This document shows positions 1-7,047 of a stretch of 41,657 nt of DNA, in pieces. Within the stretch, counting starts at the first letter, position 1. Each line of letters starts with the position of its first letter. The translations under genes were made by a program, and so were the position numbers. The stretch is from CAZXDL01 sp964639505. GTDB lineage: Bacteria; Patescibacteriota; Saccharimonadia; Saccharimonadales; UBA4665. The notes below the pieces were generated by a model, which did not search any database, had not been told where the DNA came from, and was given only the letters and a program-made list of their open reading frames with translations. The DNA lies in assembly GCA_964639505.1 (NCBI GenBank), contig CAZXDL010000007.1, positions 1 through 41,657 on the forward strand. The letters are read 5' to 3'.

Positions 1-55
1 TCTTTCGGGGTAAGGGGTTGGTCTTTAACTATAGCGTTACCGCAAATATCTTTTT
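1..55. repeat. Terminal overlap, left copy (circular contig)
   Basis: These 55 bases are identical to 41603-41657. Such an exact overlap at both ends is the usual mark of a circular molecule assembled with a 55-mer graph. Joining the ends restores an uninterrupted gene, so I read it as an assembly overlap and not as a phage terminal repeat. Confidence 0.93.
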
Positions 56-464
56 GTTCACTTACTATTGCCTGTTCTTCCTCTTTATGTTTGTCTTTAA
101 ATATAGCATCTCCAATCTCTTTGTTCCTTTTTTCCATATCCTTAAAACCGTCCCATTCAACCTTAGTCTCTTTCTTCAAACCGCAGTCAAGACATGATAC
201 GGTTATCCAGTGTTCACCCTTCTTGTGCGCGCTACTTAAAGTTAACCAAAAGTGTTCATGTTCTTTCTCCTCTTTAACTTCCTCGCCACAATCACAACAA
301 AACTTTTTGTTGTTTAACGACGTAACACTATCATGGCTACATTTTTCCTTTACTTCCTCTAAACATATTTCAGTACCAGCGGGGATAATAATATGCTCAA
401 TATTACCCATAGATGTAGTCTCTATGGTCTCTGTGACCATTTTTGTTACTTTATATCGTTTCAT
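1..464 (-). CDS. Zinc-knuckle protein crossing the circle junction, N-terminal part
   Basis: The frame opens with ATG at 464 and runs leftward off the window end without a stop. Across the circular joint it continues at 41602 and stops with TGA at 41353, giving 237 codons in total. The product is charged and hydrophilic. It has a CCDCG knuckle about a third of the way in and a CLDCG knuckle soon after, which suggests one zinc site built from two CxxC pairs. Function is unknown. It follows a second small zinc-knuckle gene and precedes the CCDCG protein at 41192-41356. Confidence 0.85.
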   Translation of the reverse strand, partial: MKRYKVTKMVTETIETTSMGNIEHIIIPAGTEICLEEVKEKCSHDSVTSLNNKKFCCDCGEEVKEEKEHEHFWLTLSSAHKKGEHWITVSCLDCGLKKETKVEWDGFKDMEKRNKEIGDAIFKDKHKEEEQAIVSEQKDICGNAIVKDQPLTPK

Positions 465-469
465 AGTTA

Positions 470-634
470 TTAGTCTAAATCTTCTAAATGCTGACCATAA
501 GTACCATCAGCTCCATAAAGTTCGTCTCTCTTCTCAGCATAACAATCGGGGCAGAGAACCTCTCCTAACTTTTCCGCTAGCCAGTCCTCACCCTCAAACT
601 CTCGCTTACAGCGGTCGCAGAGTATCTTGGTCAT
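470..634 (-). CDS. Small zinc-ribbon protein (54 aa)
   Basis: This short frame starts MTKILCDRCK and has a second pair, CPDC, at residues 28-31. The two CxxC pairs would form one zinc-ribbon or knuckle. The C-terminus is acidic. It ends 5 bases before the start of the junction gene, so the two are probably co-transcribed. Zinc ribbons of this size are common in the early regions of phages, but no specific role can be assigned. Confidence 0.75.
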   Translation of the reverse strand: MTKILCDRCKREFEGEDWLAEKLGEVLCPDCYAEKRDELYGADGTYGQHLEDLD

Positions 635-645
635 GGTCTGTAATA

Positions 646-786
646 TTATTTAATCTTCCTCTCCTCTTCTAACAAATCAATAAATGATTGTAATGTCATA
701 AGTTCCTGTTTTATTGCATCAGCTCTAGCTTTCATTGCCGATATTGTTTTCTCCAGTTGAATGTTATTTTTAGGGTCATATTTCAT
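646..786 (-). CDS. Short coiled-coil protein (46 aa)
   Basis: The frame begins MKYDPKNN and is then almost wholly helical, with heptad-like spacing of Leu, Ile and Met, ending in EEERKIK. No catalytic or metal motif is visible. Spacing to the neighbours is 11 bases downstream and 35 upstream. It could be a small dimerising accessory protein; the family is not recognised. Confidence 0.6.
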   Translation of the reverse strand: MKYDPKNNIQLEKTISAMKARADAIKQELMTLQSFIDLLEEERKIK

Positions 787-821
787 ACTTGTAATACTTA
801 GTTAATTAGTTGGGGTTGTCG

Positions 822-1187
822 TTACTGTTTTAATAGCTCGGGCGTTTCGTAAATATTACCGATGACTTCCATTCTAGGACATTGCATGATAGCGAGATAG
901 ATAGGACGCTCTCTATCTTCTTTCTCTGACCAGAATAAAGCCTGTAAAACATATTTACCCCACTCGTCCCTATAGATTACCTTATATTTATAGCGAGGGT
1001 TCTTTGTTAAAATATCCCCCTCATAAATCTCAACCCCGTTTTTGTCTTTGAGGTTAGTGTATTGCATTATCTTGTGTATCGAACCTCCTTCAAGAAAAAG
1101 CGGCGAAGCATCAGTTTTTATTCGCTCCCAATCTACCATTACCTTCTTTTCAGTATCCCAAGCTCTAAATTTGATTGTTCTAGTCAT
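822..1187 (-). CDS. YopX family protein, copy 1
   Basis: The 121-residue product starts MTRTIKFRAWD and carries the YopX pattern (PF09643): an N-terminal KFRAWD strand, a central MQYTNLKDKNG..IYEGDI block and a C-terminal EVIGNIYETPELLKQ. YopX proteins are common in phage accessory regions and their role is unknown. I chose the ATG at 1187 because KFRAWD normally lies near the N-terminus; an upstream ATG at 1232 would add an atypical basic extension. A paralogue lies at 3181-3552. Confidence 0.88.
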   Translation of the reverse strand: MTRTIKFRAWDTEKKVMVDWERIKTDASPLFLEGGSIHKIMQYTNLKDKNGVEIYEGDILTKNPRYKYKVIYRDEWGKYVLQALFWSEKEDRERPIYLAIMQCPRMEVIGNIYETPELLKQ

Positions 1188-1215
1188 ACGTCTTGTATTA
1201 TTAGTTCTACTAGCT

Positions 1216-1587
1216 CTATACGGGGATTTCATCTACTGAATCGTAGCGGGGCTGTTGAGGTTTGGGAGCTTCCTTATAAGCGTCTAGGCGTTGAAAGAAA
1301 TATCTAATCTCTTTGCCTGTCTGTCCGTTCGTTTTTACTTCGAACTTAGCTCCTTGTAACTTAGCAGTCATAGTCTGGGCGTCAAAGGTTGTGATAAGAC
1401 ACGATGATAGCTGTGAGTTTGAAAGGTCTAGGACTCCTTTCTCGGTCTCTATCTGCCATTTCTTAGTAGAGCCTTCAAACCACTCGTCTTTTATCACCAT
1501 GCCCACTCCGTCCCACATCTTATACTTAAATCCAAGAACTTTCTGTACTGTGAAGCATAGCTTATCTGCTAGTTTTATATATGCCAT
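1216..1587 (-). CDS. Conserved-type hypothetical protein (123 aa)
   Basis: The product has an even hydrophobic pattern (MAYIKLADKLCFTVQKVLGFKYKMWDGVG) and a charged, proline-rich tail containing KPQQPRYD. The mixed beta pattern with an acidic, disordered C-terminus resembles phage single-strand DNA-binding or recombination accessory proteins in general shape. No diagnostic motif is present, so this is only a suggestion. The stop of the upstream gene at 1589 is one base away. Confidence 0.7.
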   Translation of the reverse strand: MAYIKLADKLCFTVQKVLGFKYKMWDGVGMVIKDEWFEGSTKKWQIETEKGVLDLSNSQLSSCLITTFDAQTMTAKLQGAKFEVKTNGQTGKEIRYFFQRLDAYKEAPKPQQPRYDSVDEIPV

Positions 1588-1588
1588 G

Positions 1589-1876
1589 TTATTTGGTTTC
1601 TTTAATTGTCCAAAGGGACTTATCTAATATGTACTGATTCCCGTAGCCGAGGTTAATAAGTTCTTTATACTTATCAAAGGTCTCTGCGGTTGTGGCAAAA
1701 GTCCTACCCTTATCGGTCTTGAATCTAATGTCTTTTATCTTTTCTCTGTAGTTGACCCAAAGTTCTGCGTCTATAGCGGGAACTCCGCCCATTGACCAAA
1801 GCAACTGGGTTTTCTCTTTAAGCCCTGTCTTTAACAGAACGTCTCCCTCTAAATAGTAGTCCTTAAAAAGTCTCAT
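1589..1876 (-). CDS. Hypothetical protein (95 aa)
   Basis: The frame MRLFKDYYLEGDVLLKTGLKEK... is read as part of the tight leftward array. Its ATG overlaps the stop of the upstream gene in an ATGA arrangement, pointing to coupled translation. The sequence is Trp and Tyr rich (LLWSMGG, ELWVNYREK) and looks globular. No family is recognised. Confidence 0.68.
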   Translation of the reverse strand: MRLFKDYYLEGDVLLKTGLKEKTQLLWSMGGVPAIDAELWVNYREKIKDIRFKTDKGRTFATTAETFDKYKELINLGYGNQYILDKSLWTIKETK

Positions 1877-2019
1877 TGCTTTTCTTTTAGTATTTTATCT
1901 ATCTTTGGGACTATTTCCTTAAACATATTCAGGGTGTAGTCCTTATCTTCAAATGAATACTCAGAATAAGTGGTATCACTATCGTGTTCTGTTGTTTGAA
2001 TAAATATTCTTACTTTCAT
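1873..2019 (-). CDS. Small acidic protein (48 aa)
   Basis: The frame starts MKVRIFIQTTEHD and ends KILKEKQ; its TGA overlaps the ATG of the next gene. It begins one base after the stop of the upstream gene (TAATATG junction). N-terminal strand and C-terminal amphipathic helix. It resembles its upstream neighbour (2021-2173), which also starts with a short strand and ends with an acidic helix, so the pair may be diverged duplicates. Confidence 0.62.
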   Translation of the reverse strand: MKVRIFIQTTEHDSDTTYSEYSFEDKDYTLNMFKEIVPKIDKILKEKQ

Positions 2020-2020
2020 A

Positions 2021-2173
2021 TTAGAACGCCTCATCTTCGTTTATTACCTGTTCAATCATCTCTGGGATTATAATTTCCCAAGACTTTGTGAAGTGGTCCG
2101 TACCGTCCGTTTCATAATTTCTGAAGACCTCCTTTTTACCGTCTATTGTCTTTACAATTATCTGTATTGTCAT
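2021..2173 (-). CDS. Small acidic protein (50 aa)
   Basis: The product begins MTIQIIVKTIDGKKEVF and ends EMIEQVINEDEAF. Its ATG overlaps the TGA of the upstream gene. The layout of a beta strand followed by an acidic helix parallels the downstream 48-residue protein. Function unknown. Confidence 0.62.
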   Translation of the reverse strand: MTIQIIVKTIDGKKEVFRNYETDGTDHFTKSWEIIIPEMIEQVINEDEAF

Positions 2174-2382
2174 AGGGATTCCTCAAAGCGCTGTTCAGGC
2201 GTCTTATGTTGATTAAACTTATCCTTTAAGTCTTTAATGTAGGTCTCAATCCAGATGGCCATAGCCTCTTCAGCTTCCTTTGGACTTTCTGCTTCAATTA
2301 TCTCAAAGTCTACCATCTCATACTGAGGGTTATCTGCTATGCGGGCTTTTAGGTTAATCTTTCGTCTTAGTGAATATTTCAT
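2170..2382 (-). CDS. Hypothetical protein (70 aa)
   Basis: The frame starts MKYSLRRKINLKARI and has a central acidic helix (ESPKEAEEAMAIWIETYIKDLKDKF). This beta-then-helix layout, with an EAEE-type turn into a helix, is frequent in small phage early proteins. It overlaps the next gene by four bases. No specific family is recognised. Confidence 0.62.
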   Translation of the reverse strand: MKYSLRRKINLKARIADNPQYEMVDFEIIEAESPKEAEEAMAIWIETYIKDLKDKFNQHKTPEQRFEESL

Positions 2383-2392
2383 AATTGTTATT

Positions 2393-2638
2393 TTAACCTC
2401 TTATAGTAATAGCCTGACCGCACTCCTTACACTTAATAGTAGCCCTACCATAAGGAGAAGAGCACGTTTCACAATACCCATCATCATCTCCCTCAACCAT
2501 TATCGCTATATCAGCAGAATTACAGAACTTACAACTAATATTAAACTTATTCCTTATTTTCCCCAGTTCTTCTAGCGTAAGTTCACCAATAGTATATAAC
2601 TCTTCTATTGTGGCCTTTTTCAGTGGTGAGTATCTCAT
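2393..2638 (-). CDS. Zinc-ribbon protein with two CxxC pairs plus CETC (81 aa)
   Basis: An N-terminal helical segment (KKATIEELYTIGELTLEELGKI) is followed by three cysteine pairs: CKFC, CETC and CKEC. This suggests one or two zinc ribbons, as in nucleic-acid-binding adaptor proteins. Its start overlaps the end of the HTH gene upstream (2635), so it may be translated together with that regulator. Confidence 0.72.
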   Translation of the reverse strand: MRYSPLKKATIEELYTIGELTLEELGKIRNKFNISCKFCNSADIAIMVEGDDDGYCETCSSPYGRATIKCKECGQAITIRG

Positions 2639-2895
2639 TGCAGGTTAGTTTTAATTATCTTAACGTTATACTCGGAGAATATCTGATGAACGGTGTAATC
2701 CTCTCCTGTCATGTAGTTAATGGCTCTTTCTAATCTTAGGGCGTTTCCTATCTTTGGCTCGTACTGCTTCCACATAAGGTTATAAATAGTCATGTAGGTA
2801 AGTCCTGATAATTTCGCTAACGCTCTTACGTTTAGTCGATGCTGTTTAATTATCCTGTTTAAGGCAGTGGACTTCTTAGGCTTTAAGCTGGTCAT
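2635..2895 (-). CDS. Cro/CI-type helix-turn-helix protein (86 aa)
   Basis: Residues about 12-55 read as an HTH_3-like domain: an initial helix (LNRIIKQHRL), then VRALAKLSGLTYMTIYNLM, with the ALAKLSGLT turn typical of Cro/CI proteins. The rest forms a short C-terminal cap. At 86 residues it is Cro-sized and has no cleavable dimerisation domain. It lies in the leftward early operon and is the best local candidate for the repressor of the palindromic operators at 31974-32028; that link is inference. Confidence 0.78.
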   Translation of the reverse strand: MTSLKPKKSTALNRIIKQHRLNVRALAKLSGLTYMTIYNLMWKQYEPKIGNALRLERAINYMTGEDYTVHQIFSEYNVKIIKTNLQ

Positions 2896-3179
2896 AGTGA
2901 GCAGTACTTACAACCGTCACACTCTATATCTCCTCCGGCTAACTGACACTCTCCCTTACAGTTAGGGCAATCAGCAAAGCCCTGTGTAATGGCGTAGTGT
3001 TCATCTTCTATCTGGTCAAGGTCTTTCTCAGACAGTACGGTTTCATCCTTACCATAGATAGTCTTTAAGTTCTCGTCGTATTGTGTCATAAAGTTATTAT
3101 TTTTTAATACACCATTTAACATTAGTGTGGTATCGTAATCTACCATAACTGGGTAGGAGTGGTCTTTTGATTGTGTCAT
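2892..3179 (-). CDS. Cysteine-rich hypothetical protein (95 aa)
   Basis: The C-terminal third carries CPNC, then C, then CDGC and KYC, enough to bind one or two zinc ions. The N-terminal two-thirds is acidic and unremarkable. The gene overlaps the HTH start by four bases and begins just after the stop of the YopX gene upstream. Function unknown. Confidence 0.68.
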   Translation of the reverse strand: MTQSKDHSYPVMVDYDTTLMLNGVLKNNNFMTQYDENLKTIYGKDETVLSEKDLDQIEDEHYAITQGFADCPNCKGECQLAGGDIECDGCKYCSL

Positions 3180-3180
3180 A

Positions 3181-3552
3181 TTATTGTTTTAATAATTCAG
3201 GATTCTGATAAATATTACCAATGACCTCACCATAATTTCCCCAATAATTTACCACATAATCCTTACTATAGGGGTCTGCTATCCTCGTCTCAAAACAAAC
3301 ATATTCTTTATTGTAAATAATTTCACTCGGTTCATTATTACCCACCTTTATAATATCCCCCTCATAAATCTCCTTGCCGTTTTTGTCTTTGATGCCAGTA
3401 TATTGCATCAGCTCATGCTTACCAACTCGTAGATATGAGAAAGTATCATCTCCATTCCAAACCTCTACTCCCATTCCACTAAGGTAAATCTCCTTAACAA
3501 CTTTCATCTCAGAAGATGTCTTATCCCAAGCTCTAAATTTTATTTCTCTCAT
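3181..3552 (-). CDS. YopX family protein, copy 2
   Basis: A 123-residue paralogue of the protein at 822-1187. Both begin with KFRAWD, share MQYTxxKDKNGxEIYEGDI in the middle and finish EVIGNIYxxPELLKQ. This is the first gene after a strong sigma-70-like promoter at 3590-3617. Its ATG is fused to a 13-mer (AAGTTATCCACAT) that contains a perfect DnaA box. No biochemical role is established for YopX. Confidence 0.88.
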   Translation of the reverse strand: MREIKFRAWDKTSSEMKVVKEIYLSGMGVEVWNGDDTFSYLRVGKHELMQYTGIKDKNGKEIYEGDIIKVGNNEPSEIIYNKEYVCFETRIADPYSKDYVVNYWGNYGEVIGNIYQNPELLKQ

Positions 3553-3564
3553 GTGGATAACTTA
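3552..3564 (-). promoter_or_regulatory. AAGTTATCCACAT element, copy 1 (perfect DnaA box)
   Basis: On the minus strand AAGTTATCCACAT runs directly into the ATG of the YopX gene. It contains TTATCCACA, the consensus bacterial DnaA box. The same 13-mer occurs at 25177-25189 and 32499-32511. It could be a DnaA site, another regulator site or a translation-start element. Confidence 0.6.
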
Positions 3565-3589
3565 GTTACTTAGTCTTGTTTACCTCTAC

Positions 3590-3617
3590 AGTATAGCAAG
3601 CTATATCTATTTGTCAA
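3590..3617 (-). promoter_or_regulatory. Leftward early promoter
   Basis: On the minus strand there is TTGACA (3612-3617), a 16-base spacer, and TATACT (3590-3595). The match to a housekeeping sigma promoter is strong. It gives a leader of about 30 bases for the YopX gene and the array of small genes downstream. Confidence 0.75.
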
Positions 3618-3656
3618 GACCACTTTACTCACAGGGTATAAGGCTCTATTTAGTAC

Positions 3657-3821
3657 TTATTCTTCTTTAGTGCTTCTTTGTACCTTCTTGGCCTTCGGAC
3701 GCATCCTAGGGGCATTTAGAGGCCTTCTCGTTGATTCTAGACGACTACTGTACCGTCTCTTCATTGTTTGTAACCACTCCGCCAAATCTGGTTCCTTCTT
3801 TTCAAGTTCTTCTAACGTCAT
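3657..3821 (-). CDS. Small basic protein (54 aa)
   Basis: The frame begins MTLEELEKKEPDLAEWLQTM and continues into a very basic tail rich in Arg and Lys (RRYSSRLESTRRP, RPKAKK). The start overlaps the stop of the upstream gene. A helical head with a basic tail would suit nucleic-acid contact, but no family is recognised. Transcription into the early promoter follows about 40 bases on. Confidence 0.58.
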   Translation of the reverse strand: MTLEELEKKEPDLAEWLQTMKRRYSSRLESTRRPLNAPRMRPKAKKVQRSTKEE

Positions 3822-4072
3822 ACTTCCACCCCCAGTTCTTTTATATCTTCTTCACTAATAAGCTGGTTTCCCTTCTCTCTCTCGGCTTTTAGTCTTCCGG
3901 CATATTGTTCCTTAGACCACCAGAGGATTATGTCTCCTTGCTGCTTTAGGGTGATGAGTCCTGTGGAAAAGTATTTCTTGTGTAATAAACTAAAAACCTG
4001 TTTAGAACTTTGTAATTCTAACAGGTCTTTTTTAATCTTCTTCCAGAGTTCTTTCTTTTGTTCTAAGGTCAT
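3818..4072 (-). CDS. Hypothetical protein (84 aa)
   Basis: The frame starts MTLEQKKELWKKIKKDL. It is helical and charged, with a central ILWWSKEQYAGRLKAEREKG and an acidic end. Its N-terminus resembles that of the downstream 54-residue protein (MTLEELEKK), which may reflect duplication of the start region. It overlaps the upstream ribbon-helix-helix gene by 41 bases. Confidence 0.6.
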   Translation of the reverse strand: MTLEQKKELWKKIKKDLLELQSSKQVFSLLHKKYFSTGLITLKQQGDIILWWSKEQYAGRLKAEREKGNQLISEEDIKELGVEV

Positions 4073-4205
4073 CTCTGTGATTATTTATTATTTTGTCTAA
4101 ATAGCCAGCAACCGTTCTAGTATCCTTATTCTCCTTTAACCAAGCCAGCTGGTCTGGTCTAATTCTTATGATGCTACTGAAGTGTGTTCTTGTCTTATTG
4201 TACAT
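4032..4205 (-). CDS. Ribbon-helix-helix-like small regulator (57 aa)
   Basis: From the ATG at 4205 the product is MYNKTRTHFSSIIRIRPDQLAWLKEN followed by TRTVAGYLDKIINNH. A short strand (SIIRIRP) then two helices match the layout of ribbon-helix-helix proteins that bind DNA as dimers. I prefer this start over the upstream ATGs at 4307 and 4322 because the upstream residues do not look like protein and because a TATAAG hexamer lies 7 bases before 4205, as in the leaderless starts elsewhere in this genome. Regulator role is inferred. Confidence 0.6.
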   Translation of the reverse strand: MYNKTRTHFSSIIRIRPDQLAWLKENKDTRTVAGYLDKIINNHRDDLRTKERTLEED

Positions 4206-4343
4206 AAGTATACTTATACCCACTTGCCCTAGCCGTTTCCCTAAGAATGCTACTCCTCCATAAGTGTTGGTTAGCCCTCGCTTCTCCCTAAATGCTGTTA
4301 GGGTCATCGCTTCGGTTAGCAAACTTTGGGGTATCCGTGTAGG

Positions 4344-4389
4344 GTAGTCTACTCCTAGCTATTTTTAGTTACGCTAGAACTCTGACTAC
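4344..4389 (-). other. Nested inverted repeat upstream of the early genes
   Basis: Outer arms GTAGTC (4344-4349) and GACTAC (4384-4389) enclose inner arms CTAGC (4355-4359) and GCTAG (4373-4377). It lies directly after the late terminator, in the gap between the late and early blocks. It could be a processing site, a transcript cap or a second pause hairpin. Confidence 0.4.
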
Positions 4390-4404
4390 AAGAGTGGGTG
4401 ATAA

Positions 4405-4470
4405 CAAAAAACAAGTATCTGCCTACCAAGCTGAAGGCCTTCAAGAGCCTATTGGTAAGCAAGTACTTGT
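4405..4470 (-). terminator. Late-operon intrinsic terminator
   Basis: Read leftward, ACAAGTA pairs with TACTTGT, TTACCAA pairs with TTGGTA, and the tip is the palindrome TGAAGGCCTTCA. A run of six T follows. This long imperfect hairpin lies about 50 bases after the last late gene and would stop late transcription before the early genes. Confidence 0.82.
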
Positions 4471-4521
4471 CCACCTTGAAGTTTACAGCACCCTAATTAT
4501 CTCATAGATAACAAAAGTCTG

Positions 4522-7041
4522 TCAAGGGGCGTTCCTAGACTTCAAGGTATCTTGTAGTTCCTGACGTAGTTTATCAGCTGATTTCTTGTCCTGATTTTTC
4601 TCTGCGGCCTTAATAGCAGCTTTAAGGTCGGATACTCTCTTGGTAGTATCTTGGTCGTAAAAATATTTTGACTTGCGGACATCGTAGGTTGCTGCTCTTC
4701 CGAAGAAAAGGTTCAAGAATTTAACCTGCCACGAGTCTACCACCTCGGTTGGGTCTTTCTTATCTACCCATTTGTTTATATCACTTAATAGGCGAATGTT
4801 TTTGAGAAGATTTACCCACTTAGCTGGCATTGATTGCCCTAAGAACTCGGTCTGTTTTTTATAGGTAGATTCGATGTCTTGTGGTTGCCCAAAGGTATCC
4901 TTAAAGAAAAGTGATTTATTGGAGTAGAACTCATAGGGTATCTTAAACAGTGGTGAGATGGAGCTCATTATGTTTTCTGTTGGTTGAGATAAGAAATCTA
5001 GAGCCTGAGCGTAAGGAAGCCAATTCCCCAAGAGGAAATACTCGGTATTACCGTCTTTGTTAGTTCTAATCCTAACGGGTACGTTCTCCTTAATGTAGGG
5101 GGACATATACTTCTCATTTGGCACAGTAACCCCAGACTCAATTTCGTTCTTTACCTTATAGGGTACAGTAAATTTCCCCGGATTGGAGACCAGTTCAGAT
5201 AGTTGAAGTGGTATGTTTTTACGGGTCCACGTATAGAACGGTACAACGCGTTTAAATATGTTCTGTTCTGTCTTGCTTAACTCCGTATAATCAAATAAGA
5301 ATTTTCTAACAGATGCGGCTGCCTCTTCTTTGGTCATTCCTTTCTCTACCATTGAAAGATAGTGGGCGATACGGGAGTTGTTTTCTAAAGCAGAACCTAT
5401 TGTTTTATTTAAGTTGGCTAGGTAATTATCTCTATTTAGTGGGTTTAGTTTCTTGAGAATAGTAGAGGTACTTTTAACCGTGTCCTCAATGGCGCTGGTC
5501 ATATCAGCAGCATACCAACCCTCATTAATGACGCCAAGCTTTTTCATCTCGGTCATTAAATCTGGGTTTTTTATGATTCCCTTCTGAAGCATGGTGGCTT
5601 CCTGATACTTTAGTGGGTTTACTCCCGCTAGGTAGTTGTTCCAAAGATTACCAATAACATTTCTAATGTGATATTGGGGTGAGATTAGTGCCTGAGATTT
5701 CCACCAGTTCTGGATAGAGTCAAATCCTTTCACGATAACATTAAGTTCCTCTGGTTTTATTCTTTGATAGTAGTTGTCTATAACCCTAGCTACTCCGGGT
5801 TCAAACTTTAAATCCTTAAATAAGGTATTTGTTACGGAAACCCCGTCTTTAGTAGCAAATTTCTTCATCTGATTAGCAAACTCAGTAGAAGTTATAGCTT
5901 TCACATAAGCCTCGCCTTTTCTAGCGAGTTGGATAGCTGGGTTTTTTTCAAATATGTCTATACCCGCTCTTTGTAGTTCTTCAATGGTGCCAGTAAGTTT
6001 TCTCCCCTTTTGAACATTTGCAGTCCCCCATTCTTTGACACCAATACCAACGGTATCCTTAATTGTTTTAAGAAAGCTCTCCTTGGTTCTAATGTGTGGG
6101 GCATAGTCCATTATCTCTCCAATATTAAGACCAACGGAGTTTGCCTTATCTAAGAAATTCTTATAAGTACCCCTTAATTCTTCTGCTATTTTAACCGCTG
6201 TGCTGTTTGCTGTTTTTAATGTTTCTGGGCTTTCAAGTCCCTTAACTATTTGTGCTGCGGTTTCTCCTCCAGCCTTAGCTATTCTTTTTTGTATGGATAT
6301 TGCTTGATTTAGAAGTTCGCCTTTTTGATATTGAGCCAAGTCTCTAAACTTTGTTACTATGGCATCTACTTCTTTATTACCAGAGGTAGAGGTGAACATC
6401 TTATTTAAACCCTGAACAATCTTAGACTTACTTACGGTTTGTGAAATCTTAGAAATAGGCTCCCCAAGATGCGTTACCTCGCCAAGCTTACTTATTGCCT
6501 TGGCTGGTTTAAAATACCACATTGGGTCTAATATCAAATCACTAGTTATTCCAAGTGTTAATTGAACCGCGTGCTGGACCGGGGTTTGTTTTTGATTTCC
6601 TTGGGTCTCCTTTACCAGCTGAGACGGACTGTAGGTTTTATTTAATGTTATAACCTCTGGTACCCTCTTTTGAGTATCAACAAAGTGTTTCAGGGCGTTA
6701 TCTGTTGCTTGTTTTAAGTTCCCCTTACCAAATGCTGGTGTTAATAAATCAGCCACCCCCTGTGTTAGAGCTTTTAATTCAAGGCTGGCGACCCCCTGAG
6801 CAACACCAAGAACCTTTCCAACAGTATTAAAAACATCACCAGCGGTTTTGGTCGCGTTCCCAGCTGCCTTCTTGACATCAGAAACAATAGTTTGTTTTGC
6901 CTGTATTGGTTTTGTTGTCTGAGTTGTATTCCCAAGAAATGCTTTAAGACCACCAGTTGAGGTAGTTTGTTGGTTGGCAGATATAAAGTTATTTAAACTG
7001 CCAGAATTCTTCTTCTGTTGAATAAAGTCTTTTAGTGGCAT
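4522..7041 (-). CDS. Large virion (probable ejection) protein with PFYTWTRKN motif (839 aa)
   Basis: The longest gene in the window and the last of the late block. Residues 1-130 are low-complexity (TTSTGG, AKQTIVSD) with an amphipathic or hydrophobic stretch (GKVLGVAQGVASLELKALT). A helical core follows. Around residue 600 it carries EQNIFKRVVPFYTWTRKNIP, a motif I associate with large internal virion or polyvalent proteins of phages. The C-terminus is a charged helix. Together with the 582-residue neighbour it probably enters or lines the DNA-injection channel, as short-tailed phages do with internal proteins. No protease or transglycosylase active site is obvious. It ends in TGA. Confidence 0.72.
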   Translation of the reverse strand: MPLKDFIQQKKNSGSLNNFISANQQTTSTGGLKAFLGNTTQTTKPIQAKQTIVSDVKKAAGNATKTAGDVFNTVGKVLGVAQGVASLELKALTQGVADLLTPAFGKGNLKQATDNALKHFVDTQKRVPEVITLNKTYSPSQLVKETQGNQKQTPVQHAVQLTLGITSDLILDPMWYFKPAKAISKLGEVTHLGEPISKISQTVSKSKIVQGLNKMFTSTSGNKEVDAIVTKFRDLAQYQKGELLNQAISIQKRIAKAGGETAAQIVKGLESPETLKTANSTAVKIAEELRGTYKNFLDKANSVGLNIGEIMDYAPHIRTKESFLKTIKDTVGIGVKEWGTANVQKGRKLTGTIEELQRAGIDIFEKNPAIQLARKGEAYVKAITSTEFANQMKKFATKDGVSVTNTLFKDLKFEPGVARVIDNYYQRIKPEELNVIVKGFDSIQNWWKSQALISPQYHIRNVIGNLWNNYLAGVNPLKYQEATMLQKGIIKNPDLMTEMKKLGVINEGWYAADMTSAIEDTVKSTSTILKKLNPLNRDNYLANLNKTIGSALENNSRIAHYLSMVEKGMTKEEAAASVRKFLFDYTELSKTEQNIFKRVVPFYTWTRKNIPLQLSELVSNPGKFTVPYKVKNEIESGVTVPNEKYMSPYIKENVPVRIRTNKDGNTEYFLLGNWLPYAQALDFLSQPTENIMSSISPLFKIPYEFYSNKSLFFKDTFGQPQDIESTYKKQTEFLGQSMPAKWVNLLKNIRLLSDINKWVDKKDPTEVVDSWQVKFLNLFFGRAATYDVRKSKYFYDQDTTKRVSDLKAAIKAAEKNQDKKSADKLRQELQDTLKSRNAP

Positions 7042-7047
7042 CTAGTT

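Noticed and set aside
1..55. Terminal direct repeat or attachment site
   Set aside because: The 55-base length is a common assembly k-mer and joining restores a gene, so it is an artefact of writing a circle as a line.
4522..7041. Alternative genetic code (UGA read as an amino acid), as in some CPR bacteria
   Set aside because: The 839-residue gene ends in UGA and many genes end in ATGA overlaps, so UGA works as a stop.
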